From assembly GCF_009695545.1 (NCBI RefSeq), contig NZ_VUNS01000011.1:93076-157075 (forward strand): a stretch of 64,000 nt of DNA, written 5' to 3'. The position numbers and the translations under genes were made by a program. Source of the DNA: Victivallis lenta (GTDB taxonomy: Bacteria; Verrucomicrobiota; Lentisphaeria; Victivallales; Victivallaceae). Shown here piece by piece: positions 37,703-46,713 of this stretch (the first letter of the stretch is position 1; each line of letters starts with the position of its first letter). The notes under the pieces are model-generated. The model was given only the letters and a program-made list of their open reading frames with translations. It did no database searches and was not told where the DNA came from.

Positions 37703-38934
37703 ATCCGGTATATGTGATCGGCTGCTGCGGCTCCGGTTTCTCCGAAGAGGCGCGGGAGATTCTGCGCGGTGCGGAGCTGGTGTTCGGCGGGAAACGGCTG
37801 CTTGCGGCCGCCGCGCCGCTTCTTCCGGAGAAGGCCGAATGCGTTGAACTCGGCGCCGGCCTGGTCGATGCGCTTGAACGGGGACTGGCGGCGCGCGGCC
37901 GCCGCCGGACGGCGGTTCTCGCCTCGGGCGACCCGCTCTGCTGCGGCATCGGCGGCACGCTGCGGCGGATTGCGCCGGGAGCGGAACTTCGTTTTCTGCC
38001 GTCTCCGACGGCGTTTCAGCTTTTCTTTGCGCGGCTCGGGGAGCCGTGGGAGCGGGCCCGGTTCTTTTCGCTGCACGGCGATGCGGCTTCGCTGCCGTTC
38101 CGCGCGCTGCTGCGTTCGCCGCTGGCCGTGGTGTACGGCGATGCGAAGCGGAGCGCCCGCGCGATTGCGGCGGAGCTTGTTGAACGTTTTCCCGCCGCCG
38201 CCGGCCGGCGCGCCGCGGCCGGCTGCAATCTCGGGCTCGACGGTGAATATATCGCTGCCGGGACGCTTGAAAGCGTGGCGGCCGACGCCGCGGCGGAGTG
38301 TTCGCTTTCGATGCTTGCGCTGCTGCCGGACCGGACTGCCCCGGTTCCGGAGCTGCCGCTTGGGCTGCCGGACGGCACATACCGGCATTCGAAGAATATG
38401 ATCACCCACCCGGAGGTGCGTGCGATCGTGCTGGCCAAGCTGCGGCCCGTCCCGGGGGTGCTCTGGGATCTCGGCGCCGGGAGCGGTTCGGTCGGGCTTG
38501 AAGCGGCCGGGCTCTGTCCGGAGCTTGAGGTCCACGCCGTCGAGCGGAATCCGGAACGGCTGGCGGAACTCGAAGCCAATTTCAGGCACGAGGGATTGCG
38601 GAATCTCCATGCCCATGCCGGAAGCGCGCCCGACCGGATTCCGGAGCTGCCGGAACCGGACCGGGTCTTCGTCGGCGGCGGCGGCCGGGAGCTGCCGGAG
38701 ATTCTTGCCGCCGCTTTCGCCCGGCTGCGTCCGGGCGGCGTGCTCGTCGCCACGGCCGTGCTGGCCGAGAGTGCTGCGGCGCTGGTGAATGCGCTCGCCC
38801 CGTATCGGTGCGAGCTTCTGACCGTCAACATCAGCCGCGGGGAACCCCTCGGCGGCCAGACACTGCTGCGGGCGGAGAACCCGATCACGATCGCGGTCTA
38901 CCGCAAGCCGGAGAAGGAAACAAGGTTGTCATGA
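37699..38934 (+). CDS. cbiET: CbiE-CbiT fusion: cobalt-precorrin-7 C5-methyltransferase / precorrin-6 C15-methyltransferase and decarboxylase
   Basis: 411 residues. Residues about 1-205 form the CbiE tetrapyrrole methylase (VIGCCGSGF, ASGDPLCCGIGG). Residues about 220-411 form CbiT, a Rossmann methyltransferase (KNMITHPEVRA, WDLGAGSGSVGLEAA, VFVGGGGRELPEIL). The same fusion is CobL in the aerobic pathway. ATG 37699 overlaps the cbiD stop. Confidence 0.95.
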   Translation: MNPVYVIGCCGSGFSEEAREILRGAELVFGGKRLLAAAAPLLPEKAECVELGAGLVDALERGLAARGRRRTAVLASGDPLCCGIGGTLRRIAPGAELRFLPSPTAFQLFFARLGEPWERARFFSLHGDAASLPFRALLRSPLAVVYGDAKRSARAIAAELVERFPAAAGRRAAAGCNLGLDGEYIAAGTLESVAADAAAECSLSMLALLPDRTAPVPELPLGLPDGTYRHSKNMITHPEVRAIVLAKLRPVPGVLWDLGAGSGSVGLEAAGLCPELEVHAVERNPERLAELEANFRHEGLRNLHAHAGSAPDRIPELPEPDRVFVGGGGRELPEILAAAFARLRPGGVLVATAVLAESAAALVNALAPYRCELLTVNISRGEPLGGQTLLRAENPITIAVYRKPEKETRLS

Positions 38935-40727
38935 ACGGAAAAATCACATTTGTCGGGGCCGGTCCCGGCGCGGTCGACCTGATTACGCTGCGCGGCGCCG
39001 CCGCGCTCGACGAGGCGGAGCTGGTCGTCTACGCCGGTTCACTGGTCAATGAGAAACTGCTTGAACGCGCCGCGAAGGCCGAGCTGGTCAACAGTGCGAA
39101 GCTCTCTCTGCCGGAGGTCATCGAGATCATGGCGGCGGCCTGCCGGGCCGGGAAGCGGGTCGTGCGGCTGCATACCGGGGACCCGGCGATCTACGGCGCG
39201 GTCTCCGAGCAGTTCCGCGAGCTCGACAGGCTCGGCATCCCGTACGAAGTCGTTCCGGGGGTTTCGAGCGCGTTTGCGGCGGCGGCCGAGCTGAAGGTCG
39301 AGCTGACCATGCCGGAGCTTTCGCAGAGCGTGATCCTGACCCGCATGGCCGGGCGTACTCCGGTGCCGGAAAAAGAGGCCCTCGAACGCCTCGCGGAACA
39401 TGGCGCGACGCTCTGCATCTACCTGAGCGCCGGAGATCTGGACGGGCTGGTCGAAAAGCTCGCTTCCGCCGGGCTGCCGCCGGAGACTCCGGCGGCTGTC
39501 GTCTACCGCGCGAGCTGGCCGAACCAGAAGATCGTGCGCGGCACGCTGAACGATATCGCAGGCCGGGTCCGGGAGGCCGGCATCAAGCGCCAGGCGATGA
39601 TCGTGGTCGGCCGTGTGCTCGGCCGCGACGGCGCGCTGTCGAAGCTCTATGACGAGAGCTTTTCGACCGGATTCCGCGCGGCACGGAAGAGCGACGGTTT
39701 TCGCGGCCGCACCGCGATTTTCGCGCTGACCGCCGCCGCCGCGCACAAAGCGGCCGAGATCGCGGCCGGGCTGGACGAGGCGATGGTGATCCTGCCCGAA
39801 AAGCATGCCGGCGCGGTCCATGCCGCGCGGCTGGTCACCTACCCGGAGGGGGATTTCGCCGGCGCGCTCGGCCGGGCGTGGAATGAGTACGACGGCCTGG
39901 TCATGGTCATGGCCGCCGGAATCGTCGTCCGCCATATCGGGACGCTCTGCCGGAGCAAGAGTTCGGACCCGGCCGTGGTGGTCTGCGACGAGGCCGGGAA
40001 CTACGCGGTCAGCTTGCTTTCGGGGCACCTCGGCGGCGCGAACCGGCTTGCGGCCGACGTGGCGCGCATCACAGGCGGCCGGCCGGTCGTCACGACGGCG
40101 ACCGACGTGCAGGGGGTCATGGCGTTCGACGAGCTCGCCGCGCGGCGCGGCTACCGTATCGTGACGCCGGGAACGCTGAAGCGGGCCGCTTCGGCGCTGC
40201 TCGACGGTGTTCCGCTCGAGCTTGAGATGCCGGGCGCGCTCTACGAGGAGTTCTACGCCGGGAATCCGCGTTTTCATCTCGCGGCCGATACGCCGGACAT
40301 CACGGTGAAGCTGCCGGGAGGCGGCGTGTTCCGCATGGTCCGGCGGAGGTATGCGCTCGGCGTCGGCTGCCGCCGGAATGTTCCGGCGGAGCGGATCGAA
40401 GCGGCCGTTTCGGCTCTTCTGGCCCGCTATGGCATCGACTGGGAGCAGCTCGTTTCGATCGGCACGGCGGAGCTGAAGCGGGAGGAAGCCGGGCTGCTCG
40501 CCTTTGCGGCGGAGCATGGCCGGGAGCTCCGGTTCTTCGGTGCGGATGAGTTGAATGCGGTCGAGGTTCCGAACCCGTCCCGCATGGCGGAGGAGCATGT
40601 CGGCATCCGGTCGGTTTCCGAAGCGGCGGCGCTGCTGGCCGCCGGGCCGGGTGCGGTTCTGGTGGCGGAAAAGGCCGCGGCGGAGTGTGTGACCGCGGCG
40701 ATTGCGGAGGTGAAGGCGGATGAGTAA
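38931..40727 (+). CDS. cbiFG: CbiF-CbiG fusion: cobalt-precorrin-4 C11-methyltransferase + cobalt-precorrin-5A hydrolase
   Basis: 598 residues. Residues about 1-255 are CbiF (VGAGPGAVDLITLRG, HTGDPAIYG, VPGVSSAF). Residues about 262-598 are CbiG: MVMAAGIVVRHIG, LSGHLGGANRLA and the C-terminal LGVGCRRNVP. CbiF methylates C11 and CbiG opens the delta-lactone at the next step, so consecutive reactions are in one polypeptide. ATGA overlap upstream and an 8-bp overlap with cbiH downstream. Confidence 0.93.
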   Translation: MNGKITFVGAGPGAVDLITLRGAAALDEAELVVYAGSLVNEKLLERAAKAELVNSAKLSLPEVIEIMAAACRAGKRVVRLHTGDPAIYGAVSEQFRELDRLGIPYEVVPGVSSAFAAAAELKVELTMPELSQSVILTRMAGRTPVPEKEALERLAEHGATLCIYLSAGDLDGLVEKLASAGLPPETPAAVVYRASWPNQKIVRGTLNDIAGRVREAGIKRQAMIVVGRVLGRDGALSKLYDESFSTGFRAARKSDGFRGRTAIFALTAAAAHKAAEIAAGLDEAMVILPEKHAGAVHAARLVTYPEGDFAGALGRAWNEYDGLVMVMAAGIVVRHIGTLCRSKSSDPAVVVCDEAGNYAVSLLSGHLGGANRLAADVARITGGRPVVTTATDVQGVMAFDELAARRGYRIVTPGTLKRAASALLDGVPLELEMPGALYEEFYAGNPRFHLAADTPDITVKLPGGGVFRMVRRRYALGVGCRRNVPAERIEAAVSALLARYGIDWEQLVSIGTAELKREEAGLLAFAAEHGRELRFFGADELNAVEVPNPSRMAEEHVGIRSVSEAAALLAAGPGAVLVAEKAAAECVTAAIAEVKADE

Positions 40728-41469
40728 AGTATTTGCGGTCGGCATCGGGCCCGGCAGCCCGGAGCTGCTGACTTTTCAGGCCCGGCGGGTGCTCGAACAG
40801 TGTACGGCGGTGGCCGGTTACCGGCTCTACCTCGATCAGATCCGGGAGCTGCTCGACGGGAAGAGGCTGATTCCGGGGGCGATGCGGCAGGAGATCGCGC
40901 GCTGCCGCGAGGCGCTCGAAGCCGCGCTGGCCGGAGAGACGGTCGCGGTGGTCTCCTCCGGCGACGCCGGGGTCTACGGCATGGCCGGACTGCTGCTCGA
41001 ACTGACCGAACTCGAACGCTATCGTTCCGTCGAGATCGAGGTGGTCCCCGGCATCACGGCGGCGCTGGCGGCGGCGGCGCTGATCGGGGCGCCGTTCATG
41101 AACGACTTCGCGGTGTTGAGCTTGTCGGATCTCATGACGCCGAAAGAGCTGATTCAAAAGCGGCTCTATGCGGTCGCCTCCTGCGATATGCCGGCGGCGC
41201 TCTACAACCCGCGCAGCACCAGGCGCCATGAACTCCTCGAAGAGGCGGTCTCCGTTTTCCGCGACGCCGGCGGGGATCTGCCCTGCGCGCTGATTCATGA
41301 CGCCTGCCGCGATAAGCAGCGAATCGAGCTGACCACGCTCGGAACGTTTCCGTTTGAACATGTCTGGATGACCACGATCGTCATCATCGGCAACTCCGCA
41401 ACCATCGTCCGGGACGGCCGTTTCTACTGCCGCCGCGGTTACCGGGAGAAACATGAGTTCGAAGCGTAG
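40720..41469 (+). CDS. cbiH: Cobalt-factor III / precorrin-3B C17-methyltransferase
   Basis: 249 residues. VGIGPGSPELLTFQA, SSGDAGVYGMAGLLLE, VPGITAALAAAALIGAP and YNPRS are CbiH/CobJ hallmarks. It methylates C17 and contracts the ring. No extra ferredoxin-like or CbiJ domain is attached. The cbiA start lies inside its last codons. Confidence 0.95.
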   Translation: MSKVFAVGIGPGSPELLTFQARRVLEQCTAVAGYRLYLDQIRELLDGKRLIPGAMRQEIARCREALEAALAGETVAVVSSGDAGVYGMAGLLLELTELERYRSVEIEVVPGITAALAAAALIGAPFMNDFAVLSLSDLMTPKELIQKRLYAVASCDMPAALYNPRSTRRHELLEEAVSVFRDAGGDLPCALIHDACRDKQRIELTTLGTFPFEHVWMTTIVIIGNSATIVRDGRFYCRRGYREKHEFEA

Positions 41470-42847
41470 CATGTCGCGTTTCCTGATCGCGGGGACCAAT
41501 TCCGGCAGCGGAAAAACCACGCTGACGCTCGGTATCCTGCGTGCGTTCGGCGCGCGCGGCCTTACGGTTGCGCCGTTCAAATGCGGGCCGGATTACATCG
41601 ACCCGCTGTTTCACCGGCAGGCTGCGAAACGGACCTCGGTCAATCTCGACGGATTCCTGGCCGGTGCGGAAGGGGTCCGCAGCAGCTTCGCACGTCATGC
41701 GGCCGGTGCGGATGCCGCCGTGGTCGAGGGGGTCATGGGGCTCTTCGACGGGAATGCGGCGGCCGCGCTCGAAGGCAGCAGCGCGGAGATCGCCGCGCTG
41801 CTCGAACTGCCGGTCATCCTCGTCGTCAACGCGCGCGGCATGGCCGGGTCGATTGCGCCGCTTGTACGCGGTTTTGCCGGATGGCATCCGGCCGTCCGGA
41901 TCGCGGGGGTGATCGCGAACAACGTCGGCTCCGCGCGGCATACGGAACTGCTGCGCGGTTCGCTCGCGGCGGCCGGGCTGCCGCCGTTGCTCGGCGGCGT
42001 GCCGCGCGACGAACGGCTGACTTTGCCGGAGCGCCACCTCGGCCTCGCCACCGGTACGCTCGAAGCGTCATGGCTCGACCTGCTCGGCGATACGGTCGGG
42101 GGAGCCGTCGACCTTGACCGGCTTCTTGAGCTGACCCGCGAACCGCTGCCGGAGTCCGGGCCGTGCCGGCGCGAACCGCTGCCGGAGTCCGGGCCGTGCC
42201 GGCGCGAACCGCTGCCGGAGCCGGAGCTGCGCCTCGGCGTGGCCTGCGACGAAGCTTTCAATTTCCACTATCGCGAGAACTTCGATCTTCTGCTGCAGCT
42301 CGGCGTCGAGCCGGTCGGCTTTTCGCCGCTGCGCCAGCCGGAGCTGCCCGGCGACCTCGACGGACTCTGGTTCGGCGGCGGTTTCCCGGAGCTCTATGCG
42401 CAGGAGCTTGCGGCGAATGCGGCCATGCTCGATTCGATCCGGAGTTTCGCCGCGTCAGGCCGTCCGGTCTACGGCGAATGCGGCGGCTACCTCTATTTGC
42501 TCGAGGCGCTGACCGGTTTTGACGGTGTCCGTCATCCGCTGCTCGGTCTGCTGCCGGGCGAGGCGGTCATGCGCGACAGGCTCGCTTCGCTCGGTTACCG
42601 CGAGGTCGAAACCGTTTCCGATACCGTGTTCGGTCCGGCCGGGACCCGGCTGCGCGGCCACGAGTTCCACTATTCGGCGCTGGTGGCGGAGCCGGGCGGG
42701 AAACCGTTGTTTGCCGCGAAGGATCTGCGCGGGAACGTGCGTCCGGCAGGTTCGGCGCGCGGAAACGTCTGCGGCAGCTATATCCATCTGTATTTCGGGT
42801 CGAACCCGGCCGCCGCGGCGGCGTTTGCGGAGGGCATGAGGCGATGA
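41453..42847 (+). CDS. cbiA: Cobyrinate a,c-diamide synthase with tandem-repeat linker
   Basis: 464 residues. P-loop AGTNSGSGKTTLT, FKCGPDYIDP and VEGVMGLFDG mark the ATPase half; GECGGYLYL with the glutaminase Cys and the C-terminal GSYIHLYF mark the amidotransferase half. Between the halves is a linker made of an 11-residue unit (REPLPESGPCR) repeated two and a half times, the product of a 33-bp tandem repeat. ATG 41453 is chosen because GGGAG lies seven bases upstream, whereas ATG 41471 has none. Confidence 0.95.
   Translation: MSSKRSMSRFLIAGTNSGSGKTTLTLGILRAFGARGLTVAPFKCGPDYIDPLFHRQAAKRTSVNLDGFLAGAEGVRSSFARHAAGADAAVVEGVMGLFDGNAAAALEGSSAEIAALLELPVILVVNARGMAGSIAPLVRGFAGWHPAVRIAGVIANNVGSARHTELLRGSLAAAGLPPLLGGVPRDERLTLPERHLGLATGTLEASWLDLLGDTVGGAVDLDRLLELTREPLPESGPCRREPLPESGPCRREPLPEPELRLGVACDEAFNFHYRENFDLLLQLGVEPVGFSPLRQPELPGDLDGLWFGGGFPELYAQELAANAAMLDSIRSFAASGRPVYGECGGYLYLLEALTGFDGVRHPLLGLLPGEAVMRDRLASLGYREVETVSDTVFGPAGTRLRGHEFHYSALVAEPGGKPLFAAKDLRGNVRPAGSARGNVCGSYIHLYFGSNPAAAAAFAEGMRR
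42137..42220 (+). repeat. 33-bp tandem repeat inside cbiA (2.5 copies)
   Basis: Units at 42137-42169 and 42170-42202 are identical; a third, partial unit runs from 42203 to about 42220. The unit is a multiple of three, so copy-number change keeps the frame. It encodes the inter-domain linker. Confidence 0.95.
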
Positions 42848-43818
42848 CGATGCTGTTTGCCGTGATTGTGCTCGCGTTTGTGCTTGATGCGCTGCTGGGA
42901 GATCCGCACGGGCGGTTTCACCCGGTTGCATTGTTCGGTTCCGCCGCCGCAGAGGTCGAGCGTTTCTGCCGGGCTTCGGCCGGGGACGGCGTCGGTTCCG
43001 GTCTGATCGGCTGGCTGCTGATGACCGGCAGCACGGCGGCGGGCGCCTGGGCGCTCGTGCGATTGCTGCTGGCGGTTCATCCGTGTGCGGGGCTGTTTGC
43101 CGCCGCCGGAATCGTCTATCTGACCATCGCGCTCCGCAGCCTCGTTTCGCATGCCGAAGCGATCCGCCGCCCGCTTTTGCGCGGAGAGCCGGCTGCGGCG
43201 CGCCGGGCGCTCTCGATGATCGTGAGCCGCGACACCGCGGCGCTCGGGGAGTCGGAGATCGTGCGCGGCGGCATCGAGAGCCTCGGAGAAAACCTGATCG
43301 ACGCGGTGAACAGCGCGGTATTCTTCGCCGTGCTGGGCTTTCTCTTCGGCGGCCTCCCCGGTGCGGCTGCGGGCGCCGTGTTCCTGCGGGCGGCCAATAC
43401 GCTCGACGCCTGCTGGGGATATCGAAACGCGCGTTATCTGCATTTCGGCCGGATTGCGGCGCGGGCGGACGACGTGCTGCATTTCGTTCCGGCCCGGCTG
43501 ACGCTGTTTGCCGTTGCTCTGGGCGCGCTGTTCTGCGGCATGCGTTCCGGCGCGGCGCTCCGGGATGGAATCCGCCACCGGAACGACCACCCGAGCCCGA
43601 ATTCGTGCTGGGGCATGGCCGCGTTCGCCGGGGCGCTCGGCGTCCGGCTCGGCGGCCCGACCGTCTACGGCGGGGAGGCGGAGGCGTATCCGTACTGGGG
43701 AAACGGGCGGGCGGTGCTGAGGCCGAATGATCTGCTTCGGGCGGAACGGCTTGCCGTCGTATCCGCTCTGGTGTTTGCGGCAATTGTCACGGGAGTCGGA
43801 GCCTTATGTCTGCAATGA
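42844..43818 (+). CDS. cbiB: Adenosylcobinamide-phosphate synthase
   Basis: 324 residues, a polytopic membrane protein. DALLGDPHGRFHPVALFG, RDTAALGESEIVRGGIESLGEN and DHPSPNSCWGMAAFAGALG are conserved in CbiB/CobD. It joins aminopropanol phosphate, made by the CobD part of the 32911 gene, to adenosylcobyric acid. ATGA-type overlap with cbiA. Confidence 0.95.
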   Translation: MTMLFAVIVLAFVLDALLGDPHGRFHPVALFGSAAAEVERFCRASAGDGVGSGLIGWLLMTGSTAAGAWALVRLLLAVHPCAGLFAAAGIVYLTIALRSLVSHAEAIRRPLLRGEPAAARRALSMIVSRDTAALGESEIVRGGIESLGENLIDAVNSAVFFAVLGFLFGGLPGAAAGAVFLRAANTLDACWGYRNARYLHFGRIAARADDVLHFVPARLTLFAVALGALFCGMRSGAALRDGIRHRNDHPSPNSCWGMAAFAGALGVRLGGPTVYGGEAEAYPYWGNGRAVLRPNDLLRAERLAVVSALVFAAIVTGVGALCLQ

Positions 43819-44390
43819 AAATTCTGCTGATCCGGCACGGCGAAGTCGGGGATGCGTACCGGGGGCGGTTCATCGGCATTACCGATCCGCCTCTTTCGGA
43901 GTCGGGGCGCGCCGGCTGCCTGGCGCTGCGGGAACGGGTGGCGGCCCTGTCGCCCGCAAGATTTTTCGCAAGTCCGCTGCGGCGCGCGGCCGAGACGCTG
44001 GAGCTGGTGATGCCTTCCGGCGCGGAGGCGCGGTTCGACCGCCGCCTCGCCGAGATCGATTTCGGCGAGTGGGAGAATCTGCCGTTCGACGATATTTCAC
44101 GGAAAGCGTCGCCGGAGGAGCTGCGCATCTGGGCCGAGGAGCCTGAAAAGATGGTGTTTCCGCGCGGCGAGTCGTTCGCAGCGTTTGCCGCGCGGGTCGA
44201 TGCGTTCGGGCGCGAACTTCTGGCCGATCCGTCCCCGGCCGTCGCGGTCGTGACTCACGGCGGCGTGCTGATGCGGCTGATCTCGGTCTGGAAGAATCTG
44301 CCGGTTTCGCGCCAGCACGAGGTGCTGCCGCCGCGCGGATCGCTCACGGTGTTTGAATTTGAAAATGGAGAGCTGCATCATGTCGAATAG
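43806..44390 (+). CDS. cobC: Alpha-ribazole-5'-phosphate phosphatase
   Basis: 194 residues of the histidine phosphatase family: LLIRHGEV with the catalytic His, SPLRRAAETLE, EIDFGEWE and VVTHGGVLMRLI. In a cobalamin cluster this is the phosphatase that removes phosphate from alpha-ribazole phosphate or adenosylcobalamin phosphate. The start at 43806 overlaps cbiB by 13 bp; an ATG at 43815 is the alternative. Confidence 0.9.
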   Translation: MSAMKILLIRHGEVGDAYRGRFIGITDPPLSESGRAGCLALRERVAALSPARFFASPLRRAAETLELVMPSGAEARFDRRLAEIDFGEWENLPFDDISRKASPEELRIWAEEPEKMVFPRGESFAAFAARVDAFGRELLADPSPAVAVVTHGGVLMRLISVWKNLPVSRQHEVLPPRGSLTVFEFENGELHHVE

Positions 44391-44913
44391 AATTGTCCTG
44401 GTCACCGGCGGCGCCCGCAGCGGAAAGAGCCGCTTTTCGGAGGGGCTGGTGCTGCAGTCGGAAGGGAATCCGTTTTACATCGCCACCTGCCCGGTCCTCG
44501 ACGACGAGACGGCCGACCGGGTCCGCCGCCACCGCCTTCGCCGCGAAGCTGCGAACTGGACCACGATTGAAGAGGAGCGCAATCTCGTCGGAGCGGTCCG
44601 CCTCGCGGCGGCGGAGGATGCCGGAGCCGTGCTGATCGACTGCCTGACGCTCTGGATCAACAACCTTCTGTTCGAAGACCCGGGACTCTCCGAGGACGGC
44701 ATGGCGCGGAAGGCGGAAGAGCTTGTCGCCGCGCTGCGTGAGGGGCCGCCGGTCTGTGTTCTCGTCATCAACGAAGTCGGGCTCGGCATCGTGCCGGAGT
44801 CGCCGCTCAGCCGTCGTTTCCGCGATCTTTCGGGGAGGTGTGCGCAGATTGTCGCCGCCGCCGCCGATGAAGTTTATTTTACCGTGGCCGGTATTGCAAA
44901 AAGGATCAAATGA
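44380..44913 (+). CDS. cobU: Adenosylcobinamide kinase / guanylyltransferase
   Basis: 177 residues. P-loop VTGGARSGKSRFSE, the conserved IDCLTLWINNLL and VINEVGLGIVPE are CobU/CobP hallmarks. It activates cobinamide with GTP for lower-ligand addition and also permits salvage of imported cobinamide. ATG 44380 lies inside the cobC end with GGAG upstream; the longer frame is rejected. Confidence 0.95.
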   Translation: MSNRIVLVTGGARSGKSRFSEGLVLQSEGNPFYIATCPVLDDETADRVRRHRLRREAANWTTIEEERNLVGAVRLAAAEDAGAVLIDCLTLWINNLLFEDPGLSEDGMARKAEELVAALREGPPVCVLVINEVGLGIVPESPLSRRFRDLSGRCAQIVAAAADEVYFTVAGIAKRIK

Positions 44914-44914
44914 C

Positions 44915-45985
44915 ATGAAACTGCTCGAAGAAACCCTGGCCGGAATCGAACCGGCGGACAGTGCGTGCCGCGAGGAAGCGCGGCGCTACATCGATACGCT
45001 GACCATGCCGCGCCGGGCGCTCGGCCGGCTGCTCGACTTGGCCGAAGAGCTCGCCGCCATGAACCGGACGCTGAAATTTTCTGCCGCGCGCAAGGAGATC
45101 GTGTTGATGGCCGGCGACCACGGCATCGTCGCGCAGAAGGTCTGTCCGCAGCCGTCGAGCGTGACGACACAGATGGTCTACAACTTCGTGCGGGGCGGGG
45201 CCGGGATCAATGTTCTGAGCCGCGTCGCGCGCGCTCATGTTTCGATCGTCGACATGGGGGTCGCGTCGGATCTGTCCGGACTGGTGCAGGCCGGAGCCGT
45301 GATCGACTGCAAGATCGCTCCCGGGACCGCCGATTTTTCCCGGGGGCCGGCCATGAGCCGCGAGCAGGCGGTCGCCGCGCTTGAGGCCGGAATCCGGGTC
45401 GCGCAGCAACTGGCGCCGAAGGTCGATGTGTTCGCCACCGGCGAGATGGGGATCGGCAACACGTCGCCCTCGTCCGCGATCGTCGCCGTGCTCTCCGGCC
45501 TCACCGACCCGGCGCCGTTCGTCGGGCGCGGAGCCGGGCTCGACCCGTCGAAACTCGCGCACAAGGCGGCCGTGATCCGGCGCGGCATCGAGCTGAACCG
45601 GCCGGACCCCGCTGACGGCGTCGATGTGCTGGCGAAGGTCGGCGGCTTCGAGATCGGCGGCATCGCCGGCCTGGTGCTCGGGGCGGCGCGGCTGCATAAG
45701 CCGGTCGTGGTTGACGGCTTCATTTCAAGCGCCGGGGCATTGATCGCCGCGGCGCTCTCCCCGGCCTCGCGCGATTACATGATCCTCGGTCACGGCAGCG
45801 CCGAACCGGGTCATGTCGCGATGGCGAAGCTGCTCGGCAAGCAGCCGCTGCTGGATCTCGGCATGCGACTCGGGGAGGGGACCGGCGCCGCGCTCGCGCT
45901 GAACCTGCTCGACGCCGCGTCGGCGATCATGAATGAAATGGCGACCTTCGAATCGGCCCGGGTGACCGAGGAGGGGCTGAAGTGA
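44915..45985 (+). CDS. cobT: Nicotinate-nucleotide--dimethylbenzimidazole phosphoribosyltransferase
   Basis: 356 residues. MAGDHGIVAQ, SSVTTQMVYNFVRGGAGINVL, GEMGIGNTSPSSAI and the C-terminal GEGTGAALALNLLDAA are CobT hallmarks. It activates the lower-ligand base to alpha-ribazole phosphate. The base cannot be told from the sequence; no bza or bluB gene for dimethylbenzimidazole synthesis is in the window. It starts 2 bp after the cobU stop. Confidence 0.96.
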   Translation: MKLLEETLAGIEPADSACREEARRYIDTLTMPRRALGRLLDLAEELAAMNRTLKFSAARKEIVLMAGDHGIVAQKVCPQPSSVTTQMVYNFVRGGAGINVLSRVARAHVSIVDMGVASDLSGLVQAGAVIDCKIAPGTADFSRGPAMSREQAVAALEAGIRVAQQLAPKVDVFATGEMGIGNTSPSSAIVAVLSGLTDPAPFVGRGAGLDPSKLAHKAAVIRRGIELNRPDPADGVDVLAKVGGFEIGGIAGLVLGAARLHKPVVVDGFISSAGALIAAALSPASRDYMILGHGSAEPGHVAMAKLLGKQPLLDLGMRLGEGTGAALALNLLDAASAIMNEMATFESARVTEEGLK

Positions 45986-46713
45986 GGACTTTTCTCGCCG
46001 CCGTCTCGATGCTGAGCGCACTGCCGCTCGGGCGATTCTGCCCGACCGAAACGGAGCTGCGGCGGTCGCTGAATCTGTTCCCGGCCGCCGGGCTTCTCTT
46101 CGGGGCGCTCTTTTACGGGATCGGCTGGTGTCTCGCCGGATATTGCGCGCTGCTGCCGGCGGCAATGCTTCTCGCGCTGCTGCCGGAGGCGCTGACCAAG
46201 GGACTGCATCTCGATGGACTGGCCGATACGGCCGACGGTTTCCTGTCGGGCCGTTCGCGGGAGCGGAAGCTCGAGATCATGCGCGACAGCCGGACCGGCT
46301 CGATGGGCGTCGCGGCGATCTTCGCGCTGCTCGGCATGAAGTTCGCGCTCTTTGCATCGCTGCCGCCGGAGCTGCTGCCGGCGGCGGCAGGGCTCATGAT
46401 GCTCGGCGGCCGCTCCGGGATCGTGCTCTACATCGGCATGAGCCGTTATGCCCGTCCGGACGGCATGGGGGCGATCTGGTACCGGGAGAAGCCTTTCGCG
46501 GGGATTCTGCTCGCTCTCCTGCTGCCTTCGGCGGCAGGCTGGTTTTTCTTCGGCGTTCCGGGCTGCTTTGCGGGGCTGGCGCTTGCCGTGTTCGCGTTCG
46601 TCTGGAGCCGCATTACGAAGCGGGTCATCGGCGGCGCGACCGGGGATACGATCGGCTGCTGCGAGGAGCTCTCCGAACTGCTGATTCTGGCCGGGGCGCT
46701 GGCCGTATGCTGA
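45982..46713 (+). CDS. cobS: Adenosylcobinamide-GDP ribazoletransferase (cobalamin synthase)
   Basis: 243 residues, about six membrane segments. GLHLDGLADTADGF and the following RDSRTGSMGV hold the metal-binding Asp residues of the family; GGATGDTIGCCEELSE closes it. It joins AdoCbi-GDP and alpha-ribazole phosphate at the membrane. GTG start overlapping the cobT stop by GTGA. Confidence 0.95.
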   Translation: MRTFLAAVSMLSALPLGRFCPTETELRRSLNLFPAAGLLFGALFYGIGWCLAGYCALLPAAMLLALLPEALTKGLHLDGLADTADGFLSGRSRERKLEIMRDSRTGSMGVAAIFALLGMKFALFASLPPELLPAAAGLMMLGGRSGIVLYIGMSRYARPDGMGAIWYREKPFAGILLALLLPSAAGWFFFGVPGCFAGLALAVFAFVWSRITKRVIGGATGDTIGCCEELSELLILAGALAVC

